Below are positions 15,756 to 24,178 of a stretch of DNA of 64,000 nucleotides, piece after piece. The stretch's first letter is position 1, and every line of letters starts with the position of its first letter. A model generated the notes under the pieces. That model was not told the origin of the DNA. It searched no databases and saw only the letters and a program-made list of their open reading frames with translations. The position numbers and the translations under genes are program-made. Source of the stretch: Streptomyces filamentosus (GTDB lineage Bacteria > Actinomycetota > Actinomycetes > Streptomycetales > Streptomycetaceae); assembly GCF_014654895.1 (NCBI RefSeq), contig NZ_BNBE01000003.1:86001-150000 (forward strand). Reading direction: 5' to 3'.

Positions 15756-16843
15756 CGTCCCCCGAGCGGATCGCGGAGCACCTCGTCCTGCCCGGGGTGC
15801 TCACCGCCGAGCAGGCCGCGCGGACCGTGGCCGGGATCCTCGCCGCCCAGCGCGAGGACGGCGCCGTCCCGTGGTTCCGGGGCCACCACCTCGACCCGTG
15901 GGACCACACCGAGGCCGCCATGGCCCTGGACGCGGCCGGCGAGCACGAGGCCGCGGCCCGCGCCTACGCCTGGCTCGCCCGCCACCAGAACCCCGACGGC
16001 TCCTGGTACGCGGCCTACCACGACGGCGACCCGGACGACGTCACCGACCGCGGCAAGGAGTCCAACTTCACCGCGTACATAGCCGTCGGCGTCTGGCACC
16101 ACTACCTGTCGACCGGCGACGACGCCTTCCTCGACCGGATGTGGCCGGCCGTCTACGCGGCGGTCGAGTTCGTCCTCCGCCTCCAGCAGCCCGGCGGCCA
16201 GATCGGCTGGAAGCGCGAGCCGGACGGCACCCCCGTCACCGACGCCCTCCTCACCGGCTCCTCCTCGATCCACCACGCCCTGCGCTGCGCCCTCGCCATC
16301 GCCGAGGCCCGCGAGGAGCCGCAGCCGGACTGGGAGCTGGCCGCGGGGTCCCTCGCGCACGCCATCCGCCGCCACCCGGAGCGCTTCCTCGACAAGTCCC
16401 GCTACTCGATGGACTGGTACTACCCGGTCCTCGGCGGCGCCGTCACCGGCGCCGACGCGAGGGCCCGCCTCGACGACCGCTGGGACGACTTCGTGGTCCC
16501 CGGCCTCGGCGTCCGCTGCGTCGTCCCCAACCCGTGGGTCACCGGCGGCGAGAGCTGCGAGCTGGCCCTCGCCCTGTGGGCCGTGGGGGAGTCCGACCGG
16601 GCCCTGGAGATCCTCCAGTCCCTCGGCCACCTGCGCGCCGAGGACGGCATGTACTGGACGGGATACGTGTACGAGGGCGCCGACGGCGCCGAGCCGGCGA
16701 TCTGGCCCGAGGAGAGGACCACCTGGACGGCGGGCTCCCTCCTCCTCGCCGTCGCGGCCCTCGGCGGCGAGCAGGCCACCGTCGCCGTCTTCGGCGGCGA
16801 GACCCTCCCCGTGGGCCTGGCCCCGGACTGCTGCGGGGCGTGA
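15752..16843 (+). CDS. Alpha-toroid protein, prenyltransferase/cyclase-like or six-hairpin fold
   Basis: 363 residues from a GTG that overlaps the methyltransferase stop. The sequence is a series of helical hairpins with QW-like or six-hairpin glycosidase-like segments: QREDGAVPWFRGHHLDPWDH, RHQNPDGSWYAAYHDGD and RLQQPGGQIGWKREPDG. There is no signal peptide, so it acts in the cytoplasm. Automatic annotation of such proteins is often 'prenyltransferase', but no DxDD or DDxxD motif is visible. The conserved acidic and aromatic residues (WDHTE, SMDWYYPV, PEERTTWTAG) would suit a sugar-processing or cyclase-like active site. Its coupling to a glycosyltransferase and methyltransferase suggests a shared pathway. 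Function unknown. Confidence 0.8.
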   Translation: MTSPERIAEHLVLPGVLTAEQAARTVAGILAAQREDGAVPWFRGHHLDPWDHTEAAMALDAAGEHEAAARAYAWLARHQNPDGSWYAAYHDGDPDDVTDRGKESNFTAYIAVGVWHHYLSTGDDAFLDRMWPAVYAAVEFVLRLQQPGGQIGWKREPDGTPVTDALLTGSSSIHHALRCALAIAEAREEPQPDWELAAGSLAHAIRRHPERFLDKSRYSMDWYYPVLGGAVTGADARARLDDRWDDFVVPGLGVRCVVPNPWVTGGESCELALALWAVGESDRALEILQSLGHLRAEDGMYWTGYVYEGADGAEPAIWPEERTTWTAGSLLLAVAALGGEQATVAVFGGETLPVGLAPDCCGA

Positions 16844-16926
16844 ACCGCACCCGGACGGGCCGCCCGGATGGCGGCCCGCCCGGAGCCGGGCGAGGCTGGC
16901 CGGACCACTCCCAGGGAGGTCCCGTC

Positions 16927-17487
16927 GTGTCCAGAAGTGTCCGTCGCGGCGCCGCCGCGCTGCTCCTCTCCAGCACCCTGCTCCTCTCGACGGCCGCGTG
17001 CGGCGCCGACACCACGCAGAGCCTGAACTCGGGCTCGGCCGTGGCCGCGACCCCGTCGGCGTCGAGCACCTTCGAGAAGCAGAAGCTGGCGAAGACGCGG
17101 TTCGTGGCGAACGCCGGGCTCGCCGCCGGAGCCGCGTACCAGTGGATCGTGAAGCCGTACAAGGCGGGCAAGTTCAAGAAGGGCGCGGACGGGCGCACCT
17201 TCGCCATGGTCAAGGCGGGCCTCGCGGGCGCCTTCACCTACAACCGGCTCAAGGCCGCCGTGAACAACGCCAAGGGCGACCCGCTGCTCTCCAAGGCGGT
17301 GGCCCCGCTCTCCTCCGGCATCGACTCCCTCAAGGAGCTCGGCACGAAGCTCCGCAAGGGCGAGGTGGACGCGGCGGACGTCGGCGGCCTGGAGGGCGTC
17401 ATCAACGGCATCAAGGACGCCGGGAAGTCCGCCGGCGCCGAGGTCAAGGACAAGGTCCCCTCGGCCTCCCAGCTCACCGGCGGCTGA
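16927..17487 (+). CDS. Putative lipoprotein, function unknown
   Basis: 186 residues from GTG at 16927, with AGGGAGG nine bases upstream. The signal RRGAAALLLSSTLLLSTAAC ends in lipobox STAAC. The mature protein is Ala/Lys-rich and helical: KQKLAKTRFVANAGLAAGAAYQWIVKPYKAG, then two or three amphipathic helices. The family occurs widely in Streptomyces as a conserved hypothetical, but I do not know its role. It stands alone after the toroid gene, 83 bases downstream. Confidence 0.8.
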   Translation: MSRSVRRGAAALLLSSTLLLSTAACGADTTQSLNSGSAVAATPSASSTFEKQKLAKTRFVANAGLAAGAAYQWIVKPYKAGKFKKGADGRTFAMVKAGLAGAFTYNRLKAAVNNAKGDPLLSKAVAPLSSGIDSLKELGTKLRKGEVDAADVGGLEGVINGIKDAGKSAGAEVKDKVPSASQLTGG

Positions 17488-17514
17488 GCCGGCCCGCGGG
17501 GCCCGCGCCCCCGG

Positions 17515-18525
17515 TCAGCCGTTCAGCTCCGCCAGCGTCCGCAGCGTCTCCCGGTCCGGGGCGGTGACGAGGAGTTCCGTCACCGGCCCGGACCGCCACT
17601 CGGCCAGCCGTTCGGCGATCCGCTCCCTCGGGCCGACCAGGGAGATCTCGTCGGCGAAGGCGTCGGGGACGGCGAGGACGGCCTCCTCGCGGCGGCCCTC
17701 GGCGAAGAGGTCCCGGACGTGCCGGGCCTCGGCCCCGTACCCCATGCGGGCCATGAGGTCCGCGTGGAAGTTGCGGGTGGCGTGGCCCATGCCTCCGATG
17801 TAGAAGCCGAGCATCGCCTTCACCGGCAGCAGGCCCGCGGACACGTCGTCGCAGACCTGGGCGCGGACCAGGGGGGCGATCCGGAAGCCCTCGGGGAGCC
17901 GTCCGGGCAGGGCGTACACCTCGCGCCAGCGGCCGGGCGACCAGTAGAGGGGGAGCCAGCCGTCGGCGATCTCCAGCGTCTGCGCGATGTTCTTCGGCCC
18001 CTCGGCGCCCAGCAGGACCGGCAGGTCCGCGCGCAGCGGGTGGGTGATCGACCTGAGGGGCTTGCCGAGGCCGGTGCCGTCCTCGCCGGCGTACGGGAAG
18101 GAGTGGTGCCGCCCGGCGAGGGTGACGGGCGCCTCGCGGCGCAGCACCTGCCGGACGACGTCCACGTACTCGCGGGTGGCGGTCAGCGGGGAGCGCGGGA
18201 AGGGCCGCCCGTACCAGCCCTCCACGACCTGCGGCCCGGAGAGCCCGAGGCCCAGCCGCATCCGGCCGCCGGACAGGTGGTCCAGGGTGAGGGCGTGCAT
18301 GGCGGTCGCGGTGGGGGTGCGGGCCGCCATCTGGGCCACGGCGGTGCCCAGGCCGATCCGGCTGGTGTGGGCGGCGATCCAGGTGAGGGCGGTGAAGGCG
18401 TCGGAGCCCCACGCCTCCGCCGTCCACACCGAGTCGTAGCCGAGCCGCTCCGCCTCGCGCGCGAGCTCCAGATGGGCGGGGGAGGGGCCGCGGCCCCAGT
18501 AGCCGAGCGCGAGTCCCAGGCGCAT
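17515..18525 (-). CDS. LLM-class F420-dependent oxidoreductase
   Basis: 336 residues; AAGGAG lies 9 bases before the ATG at 18525. The sequence is a luciferase-like TIM barrel: LGLALGYWGRGPSPAHLELAREAERLGYDSVWTAEAWGSDAFT at the start and LDHLSGGRMRLGLGLSGPQVVEGWYG in the middle. These are typical of F420H2-dependent reductases or dehydrogenases of actinomycetes. The mycobacterial KstR regulon contains a similar enzyme (Rv3520c, from memory). A CTGACACACCGTCAG inverted repeat lies in its promoter, like those near the FadE and MaoC genes. Substrate unknown; a lipid or steroid intermediate is inferred. Confidence 0.9.
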   Translation of the reverse strand: MRLGLALGYWGRGPSPAHLELAREAERLGYDSVWTAEAWGSDAFTALTWIAAHTSRIGLGTAVAQMAARTPTATAMHALTLDHLSGGRMRLGLGLSGPQVVEGWYGRPFPRSPLTATREYVDVVRQVLRREAPVTLAGRHHSFPYAGEDGTGLGKPLRSITHPLRADLPVLLGAEGPKNIAQTLEIADGWLPLYWSPGRWREVYALPGRLPEGFRIAPLVRAQVCDDVSAGLLPVKAMLGFYIGGMGHATRNFHADLMARMGYGAEARHVRDLFAEGRREEAVLAVPDAFADEISLVGPRERIAERLAEWRSGPVTELLVTAPDRETLRTLAELNG

Positions 18526-18558
18526 GACCGGGCTCTCCTTCCCGAGACCGACCGTGTT

Positions 18559-18573
18559 CTGACGGTGTGTCAG
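18559..18573. promoter_or_regulatory. CTGAC-N5-GTCAG operator before the F420 oxidoreductase
   Basis: On the minus strand it reads CTGACACACCGTCAG, a 15-bp interrupted inverted repeat 34 bp before the start codon. It is the same class as the elements at 29936, 42758 and 42803, and a TetR-family repressor is the expected binder. Confidence 0.55.
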
Positions 18574-18594
18574 GTGCGGTGCCGGGACTGTACG

Positions 18595-18640
18595 GCAACG
18601 GCCCCCCGACCGGAAGTCCTTCCGGTCGGGGGGCCGTTGC
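18595..18640. terminator. Strong 21-bp perfect hairpin terminator
   Basis: A perfect 21-bp inverted repeat (GCAACGGCCCCCCGACCGGAA and its complement) encloses a 4-base loop. It ends the membrane-protein gene on the minus strand and insulates the promoter of the F420 oxidoreductase. Confidence 0.9.
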
Positions 18641-18658
18641 GGTGGAGCGGGGCGGGGA

Positions 18659-19489
18659 TCAGCCGCGCTGGATGCCCGTGGAGTCCTGGAGGACGCCGCG
18701 GCGCCCGTCCTGGGTCTGCGCCACCAGGGCCTGGCCGCGCTGCTCGACGGCCAGGTACCAGGTGCCGGGGGCCAGTTCGGCGATCTGCGAGCCGGAGTTG
18801 TCCTCCGCGTACAGCGGGCGGGCGACCGGCACGGCGAACCAGAACGGCGTGAACTCCGCGCCGCCCTGCGACTGCGCCTGCGGCTCGGGCTGCGGGGACG
18901 GCTGCGGCTGCGGCTGCCCGAAGGGCTGGCCGCCCTGCGAGGCGTCGTGCGGCGCCGGGTACGGCTGCTGGCCCTGCTGGACGCCCGGGTAGCCGTAGCC
19001 ACCGCCGGGGACGCCCTGCTGCGGCTGCGCGCCGTACGGCTGCGGGGCCGCCGGGCGCGGGGCGCCGACGAGCGGGGCCTTGAGGGCGGGGACCATGGGG
19101 GCGGCCACGGCGGCGGCGGCCAGGATCAGGGAGGCGATCAGGCCGAGGATCAGGGCGGCGCCGGCGTTGGGGGACTCGAAGACCCACATGAGGGTGGTCC
19201 ACGCCGAGGCGATCGCGAAGGAGACGCCGACCTGGCCGATCTCCAGGTTCAGGACCTTGCGCGGCTGCGGCAGGCCGTGGGAGAGGACGACGAGCGCCGC
19301 GCCGGCGATACCGAGGAGGAAGGACCCCCAGCCCAGCGGCGAGTCCTCCCAGGCGTTCGCGAAGTCGATCTGGTTGCAGAGCTCGGCCGGGCCGTCGCAG
19401 CCGACGGTGTCCAGGAACGAGGCGATGAAAAGCAACACCGCAGCGCCGATCAGCACGCCATCGCCTCGGGTGAGGGAGCGGATATTCAC
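18659..19489 (-). CDS. Membrane protein with Pro/Gln-rich linker and C-terminal extracytoplasmic domain
   Basis: 276 residues from GTG at 19489; AAGGA lies upstream. Four hydrophobic segments (GVLIGAAVLLFIASFL, GWGSFLLGIAGAALVVLS, QVGVSFAIASAWTTLMWVF, ALILGLIASLILAAAAVAAP) are followed by a long PQG-rich repeat linker (residues about 150-205). A small C-terminal domain comes last (FTPFWFAVPVARPLYAEDNSGSQIAELAPGTWYLAVEQRGQALVAQTQDGRRGVLQD) and looks like an SH3-type beta barrel. The layout resembles the DUF5336-type membrane proteins of actinomycetes, but I do not claim the family. Function unknown. Confidence 0.8.
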   Translation of the reverse strand: MNIRSLTRGDGVLIGAAVLLFIASFLDTVGCDGPAELCNQIDFANAWEDSPLGWGSFLLGIAGAALVVLSHGLPQPRKVLNLEIGQVGVSFAIASAWTTLMWVFESPNAGAALILGLIASLILAAAAVAAPMVPALKAPLVGAPRPAAPQPYGAQPQQGVPGGGYGYPGVQQGQQPYPAPHDASQGGQPFGQPQPQPSPQPEPQAQSQGGAEFTPFWFAVPVARPLYAEDNSGSQIAELAPGTWYLAVEQRGQALVAQTQDGRRGVLQDSTGIQRG

Positions 19490-19588
19490 GTAAGAAGTCC
19501 TTCGTCGGGTCGTCGTCGCGTCGGGCGGGCGCCGGTCTTGGCACGGGGGCGGCCCCATCGTACGGAGCGAATCTATCGCTCGCGGGTT

Positions 19589-20548
19589 CTACCCCTCGAG
19601 GTAGGTCACGATGCCGTCGGCGAGGCCCTGGGCCGCCTTCTGCCGCCACACCCCGGACGTCAGCAGTGCGGCGTCCTTCGGATCACGCATATTGCCGCAT
19701 TCGACGAAGACCTTGGGGACCGTTGACAGATTGAGACCTCCGAGATCGGAGCGGACGTCCAATCCGGTGCCCCCGCCGAGGTAGTTGGCCGGAGATGTCC
19801 CGGTCGTCCGGCGGAAGGCGGTGACGATGTCCTCGCCGAGGGCGCGCGAGGGGGCGACGATCGGGCCGGTGTCGGCGGACCCGCCCCGCACCTTCGCGGG
19901 GACGATCACGTGGAAGCCGCGGTTGCCGGCCGCCGAGCCGTCGGCGTGGACGGAGACGACGGCGTCGGCCTCCGCCGCGTTGCCGATCCGGGCCCGCTCG
20001 TCGATGCAGGGCCCGTAGGGCCGGTCGGCGTCGTGCGTCAGGACGACCTCGGCGCCGCGCGCCTCCAGGAGCTTCCGCAGCCGGTGCGAGACGTCGAGGG
20101 TGAAGGCGGCCTCCGTGTACGCGGCCCGGCCGCCGGTCGCGTTCGTGGAGGTCCCGGTGGTGTCGCACTCCTTGCGGGCGGTCCCGATGTCGACCTTCGC
20201 GGCGATCTCCCGCCCGTGCCGGAAGTTCCCCGGGTTGTGCCCGGGGTCGACGACGACGGTGCGCCCGGCGAGGGACCGGTCGGCGGCGGTGGCGGCCCGG
20301 GGGCGGTCCTGCCCGGACGTCCCGGCGGTCGCCGTCGCGCCGGAGCCGGAAGCGGGGGCGGAGACCGGGGCGGAGCCGGAAGCGGAGGCGGACGGGGGAG
20401 CCGGGGTCGTCGTCCCGGCGGCCGGGCCCCCGCTGCCCTGGGCGGCTCCGGAGGCGCCGCCGCACCCCGCGAGCGCGGCGGAGCAGACGAGGGCCGCGAG
20501 CGCGGCGGGCACGGAGCGGGGCACGGGATTCCTGTGGTCGTACGGCAC
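19589..20548 (-). CDS. N-acetylmuramoyl-L-alanine amidase, lipoprotein (Amidase_3)
   Basis: 319 residues from GTG at 20548. The signal ends in lipobox SAALAGC, then about 70 residues of Ser/Pro/Ala linker. The catalytic domain starts VVVDPGHNPGNF (first zinc His), with AAYTEAAFTLDVSHRL carrying the zinc Glu, then VSVHADGSAAG (second zinc His) and VFVECGNMRDP (catalytic Glu). The enzyme cleaves the amide between muramic acid and L-alanine in peptidoglycan and is predicted to be lipid-anchored outside the cell. It is divergent from the large membrane protein at 20684. Confidence 0.92.
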   Translation of the reverse strand: MPYDHRNPVPRSVPAALAALVCSAALAGCGGASGAAQGSGGPAAGTTTPAPPSASASGSAPVSAPASGSGATATAGTSGQDRPRAATAADRSLAGRTVVVDPGHNPGNFRHGREIAAKVDIGTARKECDTTGTSTNATGGRAAYTEAAFTLDVSHRLRKLLEARGAEVVLTHDADRPYGPCIDERARIGNAAEADAVVSVHADGSAAGNRGFHVIVPAKVRGGSADTGPIVAPSRALGEDIVTAFRRTTGTSPANYLGGGTGLDVRSDLGGLNLSTVPKVFVECGNMRDPKDAALLTSGVWRQKAAQGLADGIVTYLEG

Positions 20549-20683
20549 CCCGCGACTCTAGGCCCTCCGATGGCCGAAAGCCCGGACCGGCCAAACCGCT
20601 GGACGCGTGTGCGCGACCGGTGGAGGGTAGGGGGAAGGAAGCGGCGTGGGGGTCTCACCGCGCCTGGACCACGAAGGGGAACC

Positions 20684-22765
20684 GTGGTGGGGGAAGAACC
20701 GAACGACGCACGTCCGCGCCCGGACGAGACGGCACCGCAGGACACGCCACCGCAGAGCACGTCACCGCAGGACGCGCCACCGCCCCGGATCGACCTGGGC
20801 AAGCAGCCGGCGGACGCCCCGGACGACGCCGTCCGCTCCGAAGGCACCATGGTGATGCGCCCCCTCGGGGCGGCCACCCCGCCCTCGGACACGCCCCCGG
20901 TGCCCCCGGCGTCCCCCGTGGGCACTCCGCCCGATGCCGGTACGGGCTCCGCCCCCGCCGGTTCCTTCGGCCCGCCCGACCCCTCCGTCACCGGGTCCTT
21001 CCGGCTGCCGCCGCCCGCCCCGGCGGGCGGCCCCGCGCCCTGGGAGGCCCCGCAGGGGCAGAACGGCGGATCGGCGGGGCCCGGTGGCGGCGCTCCCGGC
21101 TTCGGGGCGCCGCAGGGGCCGTACGCGGGGGGTCCCGGCGGCTTCGGCGGGCAGGCGCCCGCGGCCTCGCCCGGCTGGGCGGGGGCGGGGACGCTTCCGC
21201 CGCCGCCCCCGGCGCCGCCCGCGTACGGCCCCGGCGGCGGGCACGAGCCGGGGCGGGGCGAGGCGCGCCCGCTCCAGGCCGCGCTCGTGGCGGTGCTGAA
21301 CCTGTCCTGCCTGGGCCTCGGCTACCTGCTGCTGCGCCACTGGGTGAGCGCGGCGCTCTGCTGGGCGGCCACGGCAGGACTGCTGGTGGCGGCGCTCCCG
21401 GCGGACGCGGACGGCGTGCCGCAGGGCGTGCTCCTCGGCTACGGCGCCTTCCTGCTGCTGGCCGCGGCCGACGGCGCCCGCCGGGGCCTGCGGGCCCGGC
21501 TCTCCTTCGGCACGGCGGTCCGCCGCCTGGCGCTGCCGCTCGCGGTGGTGCTGCTCGCGGTGCCGGCCGGAGGGGCCGTCGCCTACGCCTCCGCGCACGC
21601 GGACGCCCGGGAGGAGGCCCGCCAGCAGGCGCTCCTCGCCCGGCTCGCGGCGGCCGACGAGCTGGTCGCCGCGCACAAGGGCGAGGCGTACGCGACGGCG
21701 CAGGCGGACTACCTCAAGGCGCTGGAGGAGTACGGGGCCATCGGCACGAAGGACGCCGGCTCGCGCGCCGGGAAGCTCGTGCCGGCCCGCCTCGACGCGT
21801 ACTACGAGCAGGTCTCCGCCCCGTACGGCAAGAAGAGCTACTGCGAGGCGCTGGACCCGCTGAAGCACCTGCACACCCTGCCGACCCTGGTCGACAAGGG
21901 GCTCCTCGGCGACCGTCCGGCAGGCGTCGCGGAGCCGCTGGCGCACTCCACGTACGAGTGCGGCGCGGCGGCGCTGGGCCGGAGCGCCGAGCCGAAGGCG
22001 GACGGCTACTTCTCCGAGCTGGCGGCGGACTTCCCGCAGTCGCCGTACACGGCGAAGGTCGTCCCGGCCGTCCGGGACGCCGTCCGGGCCCGGGTGGGCG
22101 CGCTCACGGCCGCCGGCGAGGACCGCTGCACGGCGACGGAGGAGCTGCGGACCCTGCGGTCCACGGCCGGGTCGGTGGAGCCCCTGGAGCAGGAGCTGGA
22201 GCCGGTGCGGACGGAGGCGGACCAGGGCGTCCGCAAGGGCGTCTTCGCCTGCGGCACCCAGCAGTTCGGGAAGAAGCAGTTCGCCAAGGCCGCCGAGACG
22301 ATGGACGCGTACGCGAAGGACTACCCGGACGACGCGCGGACCCCGTACGCCCGCTCGGTCTCCATCGCCGCGCGGGTCGCCGAGGAGGAGCCGGAGGCCG
22401 GGAAGCGGCTGCCCCCGGAGGACGCCCCCGGCGGCGCCCGCATGACGCTGGTGATCAGCAACGACGCGCCGAGCCCGGTCGACGTCCTCTACACCGGCCC
22501 GCTCACCGGCACGTTCACCCTGAAGGCGTGCGGCGGCTGCCGGAAGTACGAGCGGGTGGCCACCCTGCGGCCCGGCTTCAAGGCATGCGCGGGCGCCTCG
22601 TCGAAGTACCCGAAGGTGACGCTCGACCTGCCGGCGGGCACGTACCACATGCTCCAGCAGCGGCTGGGGACCAGCGCCCTGTCGACCGACCAGAAGGTCA
22701 TCAGGACGAAGATCGAGCCGGGCTACACCTACACCACCTGCCTCTACACCTCGTCGCTCCTCTAG
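20684..22765 (+). CDS. Large Pro/Gly-rich membrane protein, function unknown
   Basis: About 693 residues; GTG at 20684 (or the next codon, also GTG) follows GAAGGGGA. Residues 1-200 are a disordered Pro/Gly/Ala-rich cytosolic part. Three hydrophobic segments follow (ALVAVLNLSCLGLGYLLL, ALCWAATAGLLVAAL and a segment near LALPLAVVLLAVPAGGAVAYASA). The extracytoplasmic part of about 400 residues contains TPR-like helices (FAKAAETMDAYAKDYPDDARTPYA) and several paired Cys (YCEALDP, YECGAAAL, ACGTQQF). A C-terminal beta-rich domain contains LKACGGCRKYERV. It resembles Streptomyces hypothetical membrane proteins with tetratricopeptide-type outer parts. No enzyme motif was found. Confidence 0.82.
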   Translation: MVGEEPNDARPRPDETAPQDTPPQSTSPQDAPPPRIDLGKQPADAPDDAVRSEGTMVMRPLGAATPPSDTPPVPPASPVGTPPDAGTGSAPAGSFGPPDPSVTGSFRLPPPAPAGGPAPWEAPQGQNGGSAGPGGGAPGFGAPQGPYAGGPGGFGGQAPAASPGWAGAGTLPPPPPAPPAYGPGGGHEPGRGEARPLQAALVAVLNLSCLGLGYLLLRHWVSAALCWAATAGLLVAALPADADGVPQGVLLGYGAFLLLAAADGARRGLRARLSFGTAVRRLALPLAVVLLAVPAGGAVAYASAHADAREEARQQALLARLAAADELVAAHKGEAYATAQADYLKALEEYGAIGTKDAGSRAGKLVPARLDAYYEQVSAPYGKKSYCEALDPLKHLHTLPTLVDKGLLGDRPAGVAEPLAHSTYECGAAALGRSAEPKADGYFSELAADFPQSPYTAKVVPAVRDAVRARVGALTAAGEDRCTATEELRTLRSTAGSVEPLEQELEPVRTEADQGVRKGVFACGTQQFGKKQFAKAAETMDAYAKDYPDDARTPYARSVSIAARVAEEEPEAGKRLPPEDAPGGARMTLVISNDAPSPVDVLYTGPLTGTFTLKACGGCRKYERVATLRPGFKACAGASSKYPKVTLDLPAGTYHMLQQRLGTSALSTDQKVIRTKIEPGYTYTTCLYTSSLL

Positions 22766-22785
22766 GGGGCCACTCGTCCGGGGAG

Positions 22786-22808
22786 GCCCTCACCCCTCCG
22801 GTGAGGGC
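22786..22808. terminator. Bidirectional terminator between convergent genes
   Basis: GCCCTCACC-cctcc-GGTGAGGGC is a perfect 9-bp stem. It overlaps the stop of the TetR gene (minus) and follows the membrane-protein stop (plus). Confidence 0.7.
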
Positions 22809-23383
22809 TCCGCGAAGACGATCCGGTCCACGGCCGCCGTGACCAGTGCCTCGCGCTCCTCCTCGGAGAAGACGTCGGGGAGGGTCAGCTGCTCCACGAT
22901 CAGCCAGTTCAGGGTGAGGACGAGCAGCTTGACCGCCATGGCGTCGCCGGGGAGCCCGGACGCCTCGTGGAAGGACACGTTGGCGTCGACGTCGGCCCGC
23001 ACCCGCTCCGTGAGGACGGAGCGGAGCGCGGGCCGCCGGGTCGCCTCCAGGCGGAGTTCGAGCAGGGCGAGGTAGCCGGTGCGGAAGCCGGAGACGCGGC
23101 CGACGAGCTCGCGCATGAGCCGCGTGTACGTCTCCTTGTCGTGCGGCGCGGTCCGGGTCGCCTCCATGGTGGCCTCGTCCGGCCGGAGCCGTTCGTAGAC
23201 GCGGGCACCGGCCTGGGTGAGGAGGTCGTCGCGGTTGGCGAAGTAGTTGGAGGCGGTGCCGGTGGGCACCCCGGCCCCGGCGTCGACCGCGCGGAAGGTC
23301 AGCCCTCGGGCGCCTTCCGCGGCCAGCACCTCGATCGCCGCGTCCACCAGCGCGGCGCGCCGCTCGTCGTTCCGCCTCGCCAT
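22790..23383 (-). CDS. TetR-family transcriptional regulator
   Basis: 197 residues from ATG at 23383. The N-terminal helix-turn-helix is ARRNDERRAALVDAAIEVLAAEGARGLTFRAVDAGAGVPTGTASNYFANRDDLL, a standard TetR fold. The C-terminal effector domain has Trp/Phe-rich helices (NWLIVEQLTLPDVFSEEEREALV). It is divergent from the DHFR-like reductase, with a GTAGTACTAC palindrome in the shared upstream region, so it likely represses both itself and that gene. Effector unknown. Confidence 0.9.
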   Translation of the reverse strand: MARRNDERRAALVDAAIEVLAAEGARGLTFRAVDAGAGVPTGTASNYFANRDDLLTQAGARVYERLRPDEATMEATRTAPHDKETYTRLMRELVGRVSGFRTGYLALLELRLEATRRPALRSVLTERVRADVDANVSFHEASGLPGDAMAVKLLVLTLNWLIVEQLTLPDVFSEEEREALVTAAVDRIVFAEPSPEG

Positions 23384-23399
23384 CGAGACCACTCCGTTC

Positions 23400-23409
23400 G
23401 TAGTACTAC
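23400..23409. promoter_or_regulatory. GTAGTACTAC palindrome, putative TetR operator
   Basis: A perfect 10-bp palindrome 17 bp upstream of the TetR start, in the divergent promoter region shared with the reductase at 23504. Its place fits autoregulation. Confidence 0.5.
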
Positions 23410-23503
23410 AGCCGAACCCCTTTGGGCAGGGTACGCGGCTCCGCGATGAGTTTCCGCCGCCCGGGCGGTCATCACCCCGTACGCGCCCGACCGAGGAGGA
23501 ACC

Positions 23504-24157
23504 ATGGCCACCGGCCCCCAGCTGCTCAAGGTCCAGAACTTCAACGTCTCCGCCGACGGGATCGCCGCCGGCGAGGACCAGTCGCTGGAACACCCCTTCG
23601 GCCACGTCGACCCGGGCCGGCTCTTCGCCTGGGCCGGGGCCACCGCGAGCTGGCCCAACCGCACCGACCCCGGCGGCAGCCGCGGCCTCGACGACCACCT
23701 CGTCCGCGACTTCCACCACAACATCGGCGCGGAGATCATGGGCCGCAACAAGTTCGCGCCCCTGCGCGGCCCCTGGCGGGACGAGGACTGGAAGGGCTGG
23801 TGGGGCGAGGAGCCGCCGTTCCACACCCCCGTCTTCGTCCTCACCCACCACGAGCGCCCGTCCTTCACGCTCTCCGACACCACCTTCCACTTCCTCGACG
23901 CCGACCCGGCGACGGCGCTGGAGCGCGCGAAGGAGGCGGCGGAGGGGAAGGACGTCCGCCTCGGCGGCGGGGTGACGACGATCCGGGAGTTCCTGGACGC
24001 GGACCTCGTGGACACCCTCCACGTCGTCGTCTCCCCGGTGAAGCTCGGCCACGGCCTGAAGCTGTGGGACTCGCCGGAGGAGCTGACCGACCGCTTCCAC
24101 CTGGACGTCGTCCCGAGCCCGAGCGGGGTCACCCACCACCTCTTCTGGCGGAAGTGA
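23504..24157 (+). CDS. Dihydrofolate reductase family protein (RibD C-terminal type)
   Basis: 217 residues. GAGGAGGAACC precedes the ATG. The fold is that of the RibD C-terminal/DHFR-like NADPH-dependent reductases: the start LLKVQNFNVSADGIAAGEDQSLEHPF, the central IGAEIMGRNKFAP, then VFVLTHHERPSF and VRLGGGVTTIREFLDADLVDTLHVVVSPVKLGHGLKLW. It is a stand-alone family member outside riboflavin synthesis; the substrate is unknown. It probably belongs to a TetR-controlled stress or detoxification unit with the divergent regulator. Confidence 0.88.
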   Translation: MATGPQLLKVQNFNVSADGIAAGEDQSLEHPFGHVDPGRLFAWAGATASWPNRTDPGGSRGLDDHLVRDFHHNIGAEIMGRNKFAPLRGPWRDEDWKGWWGEEPPFHTPVFVLTHHERPSFTLSDTTFHFLDADPATALERAKEAAEGKDVRLGGGVTTIREFLDADLVDTLHVVVSPVKLGHGLKLWDSPEELTDRFHLDVVPSPSGVTHHLFWRK

Positions 24158-24178
24158 CCCCCTCGCGGGCCCGGAGGG

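Noticed and set aside
15752..16843. Calling this gene a squalene-hopene cyclase or prenyltransferase
   Set aside because: It is about half the cyclase length and lacks the DxDD and DDxxD motifs; only the helical repeat pattern is shared.
18541..18560. Possible KstR box (GACCGTGTTCTG region) before the F420 oxidoreductase
   Set aside because: Only 5 of 8 fixed positions match the consensus; the CTGAC-N5-GTCAG element next to it explains the site better.
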